From Strongylocentrotus purpuratus (taxonomy: Eukaryota > Echinodermata > Echinoidea > Camarodonta > Strongylocentrotidae): a stretch of DNA of 64,000 nucleotides. The stretch covers positions 6,049,077 through 6,113,076 of the forward strand of contig NW_022145604.1 of assembly GCF_000002235.5 (NCBI RefSeq), in the 5' to 3' direction. Positions 1-10,571 of this stretch are shown piece after piece (position 1 is the first letter of the stretch; every line of letters begins with the position of its first letter). The notes below the pieces were generated by a model. That model had not been told where the DNA came from, ran no database searches, and saw only the letters and a program-made list of their open reading frames with translations. A program made the position numbers and the translations under genes.

Positions 1-2238
1 CTGTGAAACCTGCCGGGAGACACCCCTTTCCAATTGGTCTCTCATTTGCCGGCAATAGACTTCCCACTCATTAGGCCGGTCTCGGAACTGGTTCTCCAGG
101 CTCTTCTGCCTTTTAACTGCATAGTCATAGTTGTCTGGTAGTTCTTCCGGAGATCGCTTCCAAGGTAAGCGAACCTCATAAGAGCCATCTGGTAGCTGAG
201 TAACACTCTTCTGCATGGATTCAGTTCCTTTCTCGTCATCAGAGAAGCATTTACATTTCCTGGGCTCCAAACCAGCTGTCTCGAGTCCAATGAACTCCTC
301 CAGGGAACCTGAAGCAGCTACACTGACGTAGTTGAGGAGTGGTGCTGCATTAGCTGCTGGGCCTCCTTGAACAAACCAACCTAGAGGACATTTAACTGCA
401 ACTGGCTCATCTGGTCTGCTTCCCCTGATGTACTGTTCCCATACCATAAGGTGAGTATTGTCCACTCCAAGCAGCAGGTCAATGACTGGTGATGGGGCCA
501 CATCTATCTCTACACCTGTCAAGTGGTCATAGGACTGTAGATGCTCAGGGAAAATGACAGGTGTATTCCCGCATGGCTTATCTATCTCAGTAGCTGTCAA
601 CGGATAAGACCAACTCCTTTGTAAATCCTCAATCTCACAATCAAGGACTCTCAGCTTCCGCTTGATATTACTGCCGCCAACAAGGCTAAGGTCATGATCC
701 TGGAAAAGATCACCCTCCATTCTGGGAAAGATTCCTGTTCTCACGAGTGTGGCCTGACTGCCTCCATCCAACAGAATGCGTACTAGGTGTCGTTTGCTGC
801 CACATCGTAGATATCCCATCACGGTAGGTAAGGTAGCATGCAGTTTCCCTACATGGTTGATTGTAGAAGTCTGTATGGAGCTGTTAGACTGAGTGGGCCT
901 CACAGAGTCTGCCTGGTTAGCATAGCCACTTCTCTGATCCTTATCTCTGGCATCACCATGGGCTTTGGGACAGATGGCAGGAAAGTGCTCGTCACTACCA
1001 CATGTCTGGACTCGGCATGGTGCCCTGAACTGGCACTTGCTGCGGTCATGAGGGGGTTTCCCTGCAATACAGTTGTTATGACCACAACGGAAACATACAC
1101 CATTTGCTTTCATGACTTCATACTTCTCCTTGAGTGTTAGGGCTTTGAACTTGTTGCAGATCTTGAGGTAATGAGAGGGGTTCTTAGGATGTAGAGCACA
1201 TTTTGGGATATCACGAGCATATGAAGGAGCCTCTCTGGAGTCCCAAGACACGGCTGCAGTCAAGGACTTAGAAACTCTTTTTGGTTCCATACTATCTGCG
1301 ATGGTGGCTTTGGACTTCTCCATAAGAATTTGCTGTCGGAACAGCCACTTGCTTAATCCCGAAATGGAGTCGTCAGCATTCTCATCCCGAACACTTTTGT
1401 AGTAGTCCATTCTGTGATCTTCTGGGAGTTTCTGTTTTATTTGGGTAAGCATGATTCTGCTATTGAGCTCCCCAGCCAGGCCGATGGTTTCCGCCTGGCA
1501 TTCAAAGTTCTGAAGTACCTGGATGAATCGCGCCATTGCTGGAAGATTCACCTTTCCTTTATACTCGTATGGCTTGAGACCATCCAAATCTTGTAGCAAA
1601 CTGTCCACCACTCGGTCCTTGTCATCAAAACGTTCATCCAGCATCTCCCATGCCCTTGCTACGCTTGAACAGCTTTTGACTAAGTTTCTCTCCCTTTGAG
1701 ACACCATTGACTCCGCTAACTGGAAAAAACACTCAATTTCTGACAATTCCCTTGTGCAGTGTTGGAACATTTCCTTGTATCTCCGGTAATCTTTGATGTC
1801 ACCATTAAATGATGGTAGTTTCAGTCTCGCCATCCTAGGGGCACAGGCACCTGCAGATTGATTCTGAAAGGAGGTGCGGAGAGGAGAGCTTGGGAGTGTC
1901 ACGTTCTGCTGTTGCTCGGATGTCTGCTGTACTGGTGGTGGCGACAACTGCTTGCTGAGAACTCTCCTACCAGCAGTTAACTTCTGGACAAAGTCTGTCT
2001 CGCAGTTGGTCATCCACACTTCCTCAGCCTCAAATTCCTCGTCTTTCTCTACGAACTGTACAAGCTCTGCATGCTTCTCTTCCACCTTTACAAACTGTTC
2101 TTCAGCCTTGCTGATGTACTGCTTCAGAAGACTAAGGTCTGCAGATTCATCGGAGAGATTGACAATGGATGTTAATGTCCTCGTCAATTGTCCCTTCAGA
2201 TTTCTCCTCGCCAGCTTTAGAGTCTTCATGTCAGTCAT
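1..2238 (-). CDS. BEL/Pao retrotransposon gag-protease polyprotein (partial, runs off left edge)
   Basis: Translating the minus strand from the ATG at 2238-2236 gives 746 codons with no stop down to base 1, so this is the N-terminal part of a longer polyprotein. A gag-like region (DUF1759 type) begins near residue 136 with MARLKLPSFNGD. A cysteine-rich zinc-knuckle region begins near residue 381 (VCFRCGHNNC, with further Cys and His after it). An aspartic-protease-like motif, ILLDGGSQATLV, has its Asp at about residue 491; a later LLLGVDN fits the same domain. The sequence LPWKRSPEELPDNYDYAVKR near residue 691 is typical of the link between protease and reverse transcriptase in BEL/Pao elements. 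The reverse transcriptase, RNase H and integrase should lie left of the window. No lesion is seen, so this copy may be young. The family assignment is from motif recognition. Confidence 0.88.
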   Translation of the reverse strand, partial: MTDMKTLKLARRNLKGQLTRTLTSIVNLSDESADLSLLKQYISKAEEQFVKVEEKHAELVQFVEKDEEFEAEEVWMTNCETDFVQKLTAGRRVLSKQLSPPPVQQTSEQQQNVTLPSSPLRTSFQNQSAGACAPRMARLKLPSFNGDIKDYRRYKEMFQHCTRELSEIECFFQLAESMVSQRERNLVKSCSSVARAWEMLDERFDDKDRVVDSLLQDLDGLKPYEYKGKVNLPAMARFIQVLQNFECQAETIGLAGELNSRIMLTQIKQKLPEDHRMDYYKSVRDENADDSISGLSKWLFRQQILMEKSKATIADSMEPKRVSKSLTAAVSWDSREAPSYARDIPKCALHPKNPSHYLKICNKFKALTLKEKYEVMKANGVCFRCGHNNCIAGKPPHDRSKCQFRAPCRVQTCGSDEHFPAICPKAHGDARDKDQRSGYANQADSVRPTQSNSSIQTSTINHVGKLHATLPTVMGYLRCGSKRHLVRILLDGGSQATLVRTGIFPRMEGDLFQDHDLSLVGGSNIKRKLRVLDCEIEDLQRSWSYPLTATEIDKPCGNTPVIFPEHLQSYDHLTGVEIDVAPSPVIDLLLGVDNTHLMVWEQYIRGSRPDEPVAVKCPLGWFVQGGPAANAAPLLNYVSVAASGSLEEFIGLETAGLEPRKCKCFSDDEKGTESMQKSVTQLPDGSYEVRLPWKRSPEELPDNYDYAVKRQKSLENQFRDRPNEWEVYCRQMRDQLERGVSRQVSQ

Positions 2239-3083
2239 CTTCAGTTGATAGTTATACAGCCAGATTGTTGAAGAATGTTATAAGACCGTGTCTAAACTTC
2301 CACGTTGTTATAATAACCACACAGGAGGCGTGACTTGAATTAGCTTCCCTTTAATAGTTGTGGCGCTGTAAAGCACATTCAACAATCGTGTGAATCCTGT
2401 AAAGAAACAAAATAAACAAAGAATGACTATTGATTCAAAATACCCAAATTGTTCCTTTTTCCTTAGATTACATTCTTTGTAAGCAAACTTGAGTAAATAC
2501 ATGACCTTCAAGGGTGTATTTAAGTTTAAAACTATAGTGTAAAGCAACTAGAAGTAAATATCCACATTCGAACTCTTAACAAATAACTATTCATTTCACT
2601 TCTTTACTCTAATAAAAGTGTCTTCTTTAAGCAAAATAAAAATGTGTTGTTTTGTCTCGTTTCTGAATTACATAAAACTCCATTCAGCATACTATAAATC
2701 ACATTACAAAAATCCCCCTTTCAAATATTAAAACGAATAACGCGATATTACCTAGGGCGACATAAACAAGACTAACTGTAAGGCGAATCACTTAACCTGG
2801 CGTCTAAAAATATCCCTCCGCTATATAATCTGTACGTATAAGTACTACAATTCACTGAAGTCCTAAAATAGCGTAAGAAAAATAGGTCTCACGTGTCATC
2901 CCGAATTTATGAAATATGACACCAAAACAATAATGAACGTCTCCAGATAACTTATAAACTATCATGAGATATTTCAGCATCTCTTACACTTCCTTGAAGT
3001 ATATAACCAAGAATTATTTTACAAATTATCAATCACTTTCACAAGTACCGTAAGCACAGTCAAACCCAATACGGACTTTTACC

Positions 3084-3384
3084 GGCGCTAGTGTAGCAAG
3101 GTATCCAAAATATAGCCTACTAAAACAGACCCCAAATTTCAGACCCCAAATTTTGTGTTTATCATTATCTCTAGGGTTAGGGTTAGGGTTAGGGTTAGGG
3201 TTAGGGTTAGGGTTAGGGTTCTAGGGTTAGGGTTAGGGTTAGGGTTAGGGTTAGGGTTAGGGTTAGGGTTCTAGGGTTAGGGTTAGGGTTAGGGTTAGGG
3301 TAATGATGACCACAAAATTTGGGGTCTGAAATTTGGGGTCTGTTTTAGTAGGCTATATTTTGGATACCTTGCTACACTAGCGCC
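3084..3384. mobile_element. 301-bp MITE enclosing a TTAGGG array
   Basis: Inverted repeats of about 80 bp, starting GGCGCTAGTGTAGCAAGG and ending with its complement, flank a telomere-type repeat array. An 8-bp target duplication, CTTTTACC, lies at 3076-3083 and 3385-3392. That duplication length fits hAT- or P-type transposases. There is no coding capacity, so this is a non-autonomous element. Confidence 0.85.
3171..3300 (+). repeat. Interstitial TTAGGG array with 50-bp higher-order period
   Basis: Three blocks each begin CTAGGG, at 3171, 3221 and 3271. The first two are exactly 50 bp (CTAGGG, seven TTAGGG units, then TT). The third is 30 bp and merges into the right inverted repeat. The array lies wholly within the MITE, so it is not a chromosome-fusion scar. 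Confidence 0.95.
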
Positions 3385-3718
3385 CTTTTACCACTATCCA
3401 AACTTCAAAAGAGGCCCAAATTTGTCCTACAAACCTCAAAAACATTAAAGATACACATACAATCCTAGCATAACATACACTCATAAGAATAATAGCACGG
3501 AATTAAACATACCTTCAGTTTTTGATTATAAATGAAGGAAAAACTAGGATCAACCAACATGGTTGATGAACCTTCGTACGGTCTTGTTTTGCGCTGTAGC
3601 GAAAGTGCTGATAGTCTCAGTTCAGGTAAAAAGGGTAATTATTCTGCCGCGTAACAAATACGGGAAAAATAATGTCATGCCTTGACATAAGGTAACCCTT
3701 GTCATTGAGTGATACAAA

Positions 3719-3982
3719 ATGGCTGAAGTTTATTTGGGATGTTATCATTTTGATGAAAGTCTACTATCTATTTCTTTGATACTTATCATCATAAGTATGT
3801 GTTTCTTCTTGCATTAGGGTTTAGTAACCTTTGGCTTTTCATTTGCTATTCGAGACAAACACCTTATGCTCATTACGCGTGTGAAATGGCGTAGCGGACA
3901 TATGAGCAGAGAGAACTTAGATATCATGAGTCAAGAAGTTAGTAGGCTGTTCAAAATAAATAAAGGGCGTCCTATGGATTGA
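3719..3982 (+). pseudogene. Decayed copy of the TLR-linked small membrane-protein reading frame
   Basis: This is homologous to the small frames at 12641, 22683 and 60078. It starts MAEVYLGCY and keeps one frame over 87 codons to TGA at 3980-3982, broken only by an in-frame TAG at 3815-3817 (codon 33). Compared with the copy at 12641 it carries 6 extra bases in the membrane-segment region, which leaves the frame unchanged. It lies beside the BEL insertion, in the flank of a TLR unit whose receptor gene is off-window. Confidence 0.45.
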
Positions 3983-4929
3983 ATTGCATCATTTTAAACA
4001 ATTAAGCACTGAAGCACGGGGCATAATTTAACTTTTTAAATGGATTTAAGACCAAAGAAGCACATGCATTTGGCCTGACCCGAATTCGCTCCATCCGCCC
4101 AAACTTGGTACAAGGCGATTTGACAACCCTTTTAAAGACCCTGGTGCTCAGTCACCCGCGGCAGAAATATTATAAATATGATATCATTGGACAGAAAACT
4201 AGTTAATATTCATCATGGAATACATTTTCTCTCATCTGAACAATATTTAACCAAGTCCCTTTAAGCTTGGCGTCGGGTTTCAATCATATTACAACACGGG
4301 CGACACTGTCTCACAAACATAATCGCAAAGACTGTCGAGAAAGAAAAATCAACCTTAGTCAATTTAATTGTCTCGTACACAACATTTCGACTCTTGTCCA
4401 CCGCCCTTTTAAATTTGTGCACACTTTACAGACGTGTGCCGTAATCTGAACATGATTTTATATCGAATTCTCGAAAGTCTTGGCGATCGCACCTTCACAC
4501 ACAGTAATAACATATCGTTTAATTGTCACGTTGTGATACAATGTTTTTTTTTTCGAAAGTTATTTTATTGTAAATTAAATGCATACAAATAATAACAGAA
4601 TGATAATATATATATGATTTAACATAGTATTACAAGAAATTAAAGATGATGTGGTCACCGGGCGGCGGTCACAGTGTGACTATATCTAGATGCAATCATA
4701 TTCACTTTCATACTGTTTAGAGAGTCACACTTACTCTGGACCAAAAGAGAACCACAAAATATATTGACATAACTTGATTACGTATATTACAAAACAAAAA
4801 CAACCGTAATAAACATTCAAAATCTATTCCAAAATAGTATTCAGGTGCCGTTGATCTTTGCGTCTACACTTTACTAATATATTTGATGATATCTGAATAA
4901 TGAATAGGTCAAATAAAATCAATATCAAG

Positions 4930-5640
4930 ACAATTTAGATACTACATTAAGATATTTACACAACACAAAATTAATTGATCTTTTTATCAAATACATTTTT
5001 GCAGATGCCAATGATCGTTGGATATACACGTTATCAAGATATATTCGATGATATCTTACTAATACAATTTCAAATATAGCCAATATCAAGATAATTTAGA
5101 TACTACACTAAGATATTTACACAACACAAACTTAAATGATCTTTTTTATCAAATACACCTTTGCAGATGCCGATGATTGGTTCTTATACTCGATGATATC
5201 TTAATAATAAAATATCAAATATAACCAATATCAAGACAATATAGATACTACACTAAGATATTTACACAACACAAACTTAAATGATCTTTTTTTTTAAAAT
5301 CAAATACACCTTTGCAGATGCCGATGATTGGTTCTTATACTCGATGAGATCTTAACAATAAAATATAAAATATAACTAATATCAAGACAATATAGATACT
5401 ACACTTAGATATTTACACAACACAAACTTAAATGATCTTTTTTCAAATATATCTTTGCAGATGCCGATGATCGTTGTTTATACACGTTATCAATATTTAT
5501 TCGATGATTTCTAAATAATACAATTCCAAATATAACCAATATCAAGACAATTCAGATAATACACTAAGATATTTACACAACACAAACTTAATTGATCTTT
5601 TTATCAAATACATCTTATACATTGAGACAGAAAAAGAAAA
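4930..5640. repeat. 145-160-bp AT-rich minisatellite, about 4-5 copies
   Basis: The landmark GATATTTACACAACACAAA recurs at about 4951, 5112, 5257, 5408 and 5568. Each monomer also holds CTTTGCAGATGCCGATGAT and ACCAATATCAAGACAAT. The same monomer occurs in fewer copies at 14583-14830 and 61560-61880, so copy number varies between TLR units. No coding potential is seen. Confidence 0.85.
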
Positions 5641-7641
5641 AAATGTTGTTTGTACAAATATATTACGAGTATTTGAGTATTGTTTTCAAATTAATAGATA
5701 TTAACCAATTTTTATAGTGTCATCTTTAAGTGACCTTTAATTTTTCATTTTGAAATCTCTGAAATGGCAACGGAGAGTGGAATTCATAATCACTTTTTTC
5801 GTGTTCATATTGGCAATTTGTAGTTGATTTTCGATCTTGCAATTTTGATTCACACAGCTTTTAGTTTTTAATAATGAAAGAGTGGGACTTACGAAAAATT
5901 GTTTCATATTTGAGGAGGAAAAGTAGATTCATTTAGACTTGCAGAAAAGTTTCTATGAACTTCTATGAGTTAAGTATTATTAAGACTTATTTTTGATCTG
6001 TTATTATTGTATATTGTTGTATGTTGGAAGCTTGTTGAATAAAAATCAATCAATCAAGTGAGAATGTTGGAGAGCTGGATCAAAACCAAAACAGATTGTT
6101 ATAAACAAAAAAGCATGACTGTCAAGTTTTTAGCATTTGGGACTTTGGCTTTCGAATCAGTCGTACTAATCAAACATTACTACTTAACTTTATAGCTAGA
6201 AATAGTATCCTGCGTTATTTTCAACTCCCGGATCGTGATAACGTATTATTTATGAAAGACGTAAAATTAAGATTAGTACACAACAAAGATGAAAAGGAAA
6301 GAAGAAAATAATACAACATATTGAAACGCTGTAGAGTCTACCCTGGATGAATAGTCACGTTGCAAAAACCGCTGTGCGTGTGGGTGTGTGTTTTGTACGG
6401 AAATGTGTTTTGCATACGAGTATATATGTATAGGCCCACTTTTAGGAGGCGCGATGGCTCAGTGGTAGAGCGGGGGTTCTCAAACTTTTTCCTTGACGGT
6501 CCAGATTTGATTTCCATGAAAACTAAAATGGTCCGAAAAATGGGCAAATTTAATTTACCAAATCAATTATTTTGTATAGATATAGGTTCGTGATATTATA
6601 CATTCGTGTCTTAACGCGTATCTTAATTTTAAGAGTTAAGACAGTGGAACGTGGAAGTTCTGGTATACATGCAGGGTATAGCAGTGGGAAAAATAGCACT
6701 GTTTTCCAGCAAAAATCCGCCTAAACATTGACACAAATGGAATGATTATAAGACGAAAGCATTAATGCAAACGTTCAGACAATCTACTCCTAACATTTAC
6801 AGTAATGGCACTTGTGTTTAGGTCTTTATCCTATATCTGATCTGAGGGGAATTGCTACAGTTTAACCCTAAAAAGTCCGGGTTATTTTGGTTCACAATTC
6901 AATTCAATTTAAATAATTGTATTTCCTAAACTAAATCAAATATGAGCTCTCAGTCAAGGTCAGAGGGGGGGGGGGGGGCAGGGGTGGTTGCCCCCTTGGA
7001 ATCTCAGTCATGGAATGACAAAAAAACTTGGCATATTGATAGGGTATCTCATAAAGAATAAGTCCATGGAATTTCATATTTATGTCTGAAATGGCGTTTG
7101 AATGATAACTAATTAACTATTCACATATCCGAGAAGAAACAATTCTTCATTTTTGTACAGAACATTATTTATAGGGAAATGTTCATTTTGGCAGCGCGGT
7201 GATTTTCTACACTACGCAGTGACCAATGGTATCCTTTGGTCGAACGTATATAGATGTGAAACCAAAAGGCCCTATTAAGGTTAAACAAAAAAAGTGCCCC
7301 GGAGGTCCGGATCAACATGTCCCGCGGTCCGGACATTGGGAATCCCTGGTCTAGAGTAAAATGCAGAGTAATTGTTGTTATTCTTCTATCAACCGGTATA
7401 CTGCACAAGAGCAAAACCAAGGTATTTGGTCATTAGGTGTATCATAATTATGCATGACCACAAATTATTATGTTTTTCTAAATATAAATAGACATCAAGT
7501 GAGTTTGCGACTTTATATTTAGTCTGATCCAAGCTCCAGTAGTGTTCTTAGCTTAATACATGATTCAGATATACTAAACTCTGAGATGTGGACAGTAATG
7601 TAGAATGGATCACACTATCTCAAAAATAAGTCAGACCGTTA
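5641..7641. other. Downstream flank of the first TLR unit
   Basis: There is no gene here. The stretch matches 14880-18200 and 61900-63120 in other units. It contains the empty site (about 5936) of the Tc1-type element found in two other units, and an extra 88-bp AT-rich insertion at 5969-6056 ending in AATCAATCAATCAA, like a retroposon tail. A lone tRNA A-box-like string, GGCTCAGTGGTAGAGC, lies near 6455. The part 6470-7355 begins GGGTTCTCAAACTTTTT and ends near GGGAATCCCTGG, which resemble the ends of some hAT elements, but no target duplication could be confirmed. Confidence 0.5.
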
Positions 7642-10293
7642 TTACTCGTTGGGGATTAAGTCATTAGTCCTGAGATTAATGGTGAGATTTTTCACCAGTT
7701 TATTCCAGAAAAAATCGTGTCCTCTCACATCCTCGGTCCAATGTAGGTAGGGTCTGCCGTCACTTAAATATAGCCTTGCCAAGAATGGTATGTCCTCGTC
7801 AGGGATGTCTTCGAGAAAGACCACGACTACGAATTCGGTCTCGGTGTCGCTCACATGGTCCATGGCGGTGCGGAGTTTGAGCATAAACCAGCGATCGTAC
7901 ACGGCGGCTCTGCTGAGTAGAATGAGTGTTTTGTAACTATGGCTCACCACGTAGTCGACGGCGTCCAGATAGTGCATACCAGGGATGAGGTCTTGATCAC
8001 CAAAGACATTCCTCTGGAACTGCGGAAGCCGTTCTTCCAGAGCTGGTTGGAATTGTTGACGAACCCATTCTTCGTCGTCATCGTAGAAGATGATATTCAA
8101 GTCAAACTCGTAGTCGTTGTAGTCCCGGGCGTCTCGCATCTCTTTATATCCAATTACCATTAGTTTCAAGAGAAAGAGTTTTTTCTTCAACTGCCATCGG
8201 TTGTGATAAAGGACTACGACGATGACAACCAAGATAATGCCGGCGAGAGGAGTCAAGCATACAAGAACAATGTTGAGTCCACAGAGTTTACTAGTATCAA
8301 AATTAAGCAAAGGTTTTCCGCGAAGAGGCTCTAAAGAGGCCAATGAACAAACGGTTCTGCCCTCGTCAATGACGACAATATTATGTCCACTCATCCAATC
8401 GCGGAACCATCGTATATCACAGTTACAGCTGAAAGGGTTCAATGAAAAGTCTAAAGATAGAAGCGAAGATTTTATCGGTTCAAATGTCGTTTGGTTGAGA
8501 CGGGTGAATCTATTGTTTGATAGCAAAAGAGTAGTCAGTCTGGGATTGTTCGAGAATAGTTGTTCATCGAGGTATGTCAAAAGGTTGTTATCCAGATTGA
8601 TAATTGTCACTTGATCTAACATTTTGAATATATCAAAATTAAGTTGTTGAATTACGTTTCCACGTAAATTTAGCACCAGAAGCGATTCCAATCCCGTAAA
8701 AGCTAATGGATGAAGGCATGAAATATGACAGGCTTCTAAACTAAGGTTTTGGAGAGCAGAGAGTTGATCAAAGATCATAGCTGGAAAGATATCTGGAAAG
8801 CGAAGGTCTAAATGATTGTCTCTCAGATTCAAAGTAATAAGTTTTGACAATCCGTCAAAAAGAGAGACATTCAGGGTTTTATCCCATAGATCAGCTGTCG
8901 ACAGACTCGAACTTCGGATTTCCAAATCTTTAATGCCTTGTGAATCTCCGAGGTTTATGCTAGGGGTCCTAGAGGGATTCGGGATGTTCATATTATTCAT
9001 GAAAAGGGTTGTTAAGTTCGGGGCTACCGGTTGAAAATAGTACAAATTGCATTGGTTCAAGTCGATGGTTTGAATTCCTGTCAGTTCCGAACGCGACGTG
9101 ATTTCTAGGACATTAAGGGCTCTGTTCAAACTCAGATCTAGCAGCTTTAGATTTCGCAAACCGAAAAATGCGAATTCTAAGAGTTTTGTCAAATAATTGT
9201 TTCGTAAGTGCAACTCTTTCAAGTCCAGTACCCATTCATCAATATTCGGGTTTATACATGTTAATTCATTCTGGGTCAAGTTCAATACTTTTAGCTCCCG
9301 CATGCCTTGAAAGAATATCGGTTCAACAGTGACGATTTTGTTTTGCGATAGATCAAGTTCCACGAGTCTTGTCAAGTTTGAGAACACGTACGGAACGAGG
9401 GATTGGATCTCATTGCCCGATAATCTTAGCAAAGTAAGAGAGCAATTACGAAAGTGATTAACGAAATCTCGTGGCAAAACTGTAAAATTTGAATCAATAA
9501 CTTCGAGACGCACTATTCCAGAGTGACAGATCCTGCTAAAAATACCCGTCAGTGTCTCAAGTGTCAGAGGGTAGCCTCCAAAGACCAGTGATCGGACACC
9601 CAACGATGCAATCAAGTTCGGGTCTACTAATTTAATAGGATTCGCGAACAGACCCACATAATCACTTTGACATCCGAAGATGAAAGATTCTGCCGTGAGA
9701 TACTCGATTTCATTAAAATTCAAGAAAACATTCCTTGCTCTTCCACAAAGGCTCATGTTAACGAAGGTAAGTCTGTTGTTCATTAGATTTATAGTCTCTA
9801 CAGACGGGCTCCATTTGAGAATGTCGTTTGGAAGCAGTTTCAGATTACAAAATGACAGATCCAGGATGGACAGGTTCTTAGACCGCCTGAACAGGCCTGT
9901 AGCTGGGAGAACAAGATTAGCGTTGGATGATAGGATTAAGTGATTCAATTCCTTTAGAGGGTAAAAGGATGCAGATTCTATCGTTCTGATGTCGTTTGAG
10001 GAAAGATTCAAGACCTGGATCAAAGGATATCTCTTGAAAGTAGAATTCAAGATGAAAGTTATATTGTTGCGCGCGACATCCAGTAATTTAATATCGTTTC
10101 GAAGATTCTGAGGGATGGATTCCAACCCACGATCAGAACAATCGGCTTTCTTCTGCTCGACATCATAATCACATATCATAGGAGGAGTAAACATGGCATC
10201 TTGGTGTATGGTTTGGATGAGCGTCGGGGTTAGAATACATAATACAACCAATGGCAGACAGTGTAGAAGAGGTGCTCGTTGTATGAATGCCAT
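7642..10293 (-). CDS. Toll-like receptor, single coding exon (first copy)
   Basis: The product is 883 residues: a type I membrane receptor with a leucine-rich-repeat ectodomain and a cytoplasmic TIR domain. The signal peptide is about residues 1-27 (MAFIQRAPLL onward). A short cysteine pair forms the LRR N-cap, followed by a long run of LRRs with many N-glycosylation sequons. The LRR C-cap starts at residue 619 with four Cys (FSCNCDIRWFRDW), then comes a membrane helix at about 674-697. The TIR domain spans about 727-870, with GDQDLIPG as the BB-loop box 2 (Pro near 771) and FFW as box 3 near 862. The frame stays open 33 codons further upstream. I chose Met at 10293 because a splice acceptor (TTTTATTTTCAG) lies 16 bases before it and all three copies share this start and signal peptide. 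Expected partners are MyD88-type adaptors, by family knowledge. The ligand is unknown. Confidence 0.95.
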   Translation of the reverse strand: MAFIQRAPLLHCLPLVVLCILTPTLIQTIHQDAMFTPPMICDYDVEQKKADCSDRGLESIPQNLRNDIKLLDVARNNITFILNSTFKRYPLIQVLNLSSNDIRTIESASFYPLKELNHLILSSNANLVLPATGLFRRSKNLSILDLSFCNLKLLPNDILKWSPSVETINLMNNRLTFVNMSLCGRARNVFLNFNEIEYLTAESFIFGCQSDYVGLFANPIKLVDPNLIASLGVRSLVFGGYPLTLETLTGIFSRICHSGIVRLEVIDSNFTVLPRDFVNHFRNCSLTLLRLSGNEIQSLVPYVFSNLTRLVELDLSQNKIVTVEPIFFQGMRELKVLNLTQNELTCINPNIDEWVLDLKELHLRNNYLTKLLEFAFFGLRNLKLLDLSLNRALNVLEITSRSELTGIQTIDLNQCNLYYFQPVAPNLTTLFMNNMNIPNPSRTPSINLGDSQGIKDLEIRSSSLSTADLWDKTLNVSLFDGLSKLITLNLRDNHLDLRFPDIFPAMIFDQLSALQNLSLEACHISCLHPLAFTGLESLLVLNLRGNVIQQLNFDIFKMLDQVTIINLDNNLLTYLDEQLFSNNPRLTTLLLSNNRFTRLNQTTFEPIKSSLLSLDFSLNPFSCNCDIRWFRDWMSGHNIVVIDEGRTVCSLASLEPLRGKPLLNFDTSKLCGLNIVLVCLTPLAGIILVVIVVVLYHNRWQLKKKLFLLKLMVIGYKEMRDARDYNDYEFDLNIIFYDDDEEWVRQQFQPALEERLPQFQRNVFGDQDLIPGMHYLDAVDYVVSHSYKTLILLSRAAVYDRWFMLKLRTAMDHVSDTETEFVVVVFLEDIPDEDIPFLARLYLSDGRPYLHWTEDVRGHDFFWNKLVKNLTINLRTNDLIPNE

Positions 10294-10325
10294 AATAACT
10301 GATTCCTGTCTGAAAATAAAAATAG
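10294..10325 (-). other. Conserved 3' splice site just upstream of the TLR start
   Basis: On the minus strand TTTTTATTTTCAG is followed by ACAGGAATCAGTTATT and then the ATG. The same layout occurs before the TLR starts at 20847 and 58617. It suggests a 5' non-coding exon joined to the single coding exon. The donor site was not identified. Confidence 0.6.
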
Positions 10326-10571
10326 AAGATAATAAACTGCAGAAGACTAACCTCCACATTAACAATAATAACCCTGACCACAGGCCTATCACTGACCTTA
10401 ACCCTAACCCGAATACATTATACTGATGCTTGGTAACGTATTCTTCACAGGGGGTGGATGCAATAAAGTAATGAAAAGTTTGTTTTGTTTTTATGAGAAA
10501 TAACAGCCCATTTGAAAGAACTCTGTTTTATTTTGTTGTTGGTGTCTACTCCATCCAGATGTATACGTAAT

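Larger units (their letters stand above)
1..3687 (-). mobile_element. BEL/Pao LTR retrotransposon, 5' part
   Basis: The element is inferred from the polyprotein at 1-2238 and from where sequence shared with the other TLR units resumes (about 3688, GGTAACCCTT). Read on the minus strand, the presumed 5' LTR would start near 3685 with TGTCAAGG and end near 2320, before a possible primer-binding region. The LTR limits are inferred because the second LTR is outside the window. A 301-bp inverted-repeat element sits inside this LTR. The insertion interrupts the upstream flank of a TLR unit. Confidence 0.6.

Noticed and set aside
838..1140. 100-codon plus-strand frame
   Set aside because: It is the antisense of the BEL gag zinc-knuckle region.
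3171..3300. Chromosome-fusion scar or true telomere
   Set aside because: The array is enclosed by inverted repeats with an 8-bp target duplication, so it came in with a transposon.
6440..6480. tRNA gene
   Set aside because: Only an A-box-like string is present; no B box or foldable arms follow. The same holds near 16230.
6470..7355. Complete hAT element in the first unit
   Set aside because: The ends resemble hAT termini (GGGTTCTCAAACTTTTT, GGGAATCCCTGG), but no 8-bp duplication could be found and most of the left part is shared by all units.
7939..9943. Several open frames on the plus strand across the TLR genes
   Set aside because: They are antisense shadows of the receptor frames. They recur in all three paralogs only because the TLR sequence is conserved.
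10294..10392. Upstream in-frame Met extending the first TLR by 33 residues
   Set aside because: The stretch contains a strong splice acceptor, is not conserved in length among copies, and the conserved signal peptide starts at the later Met.
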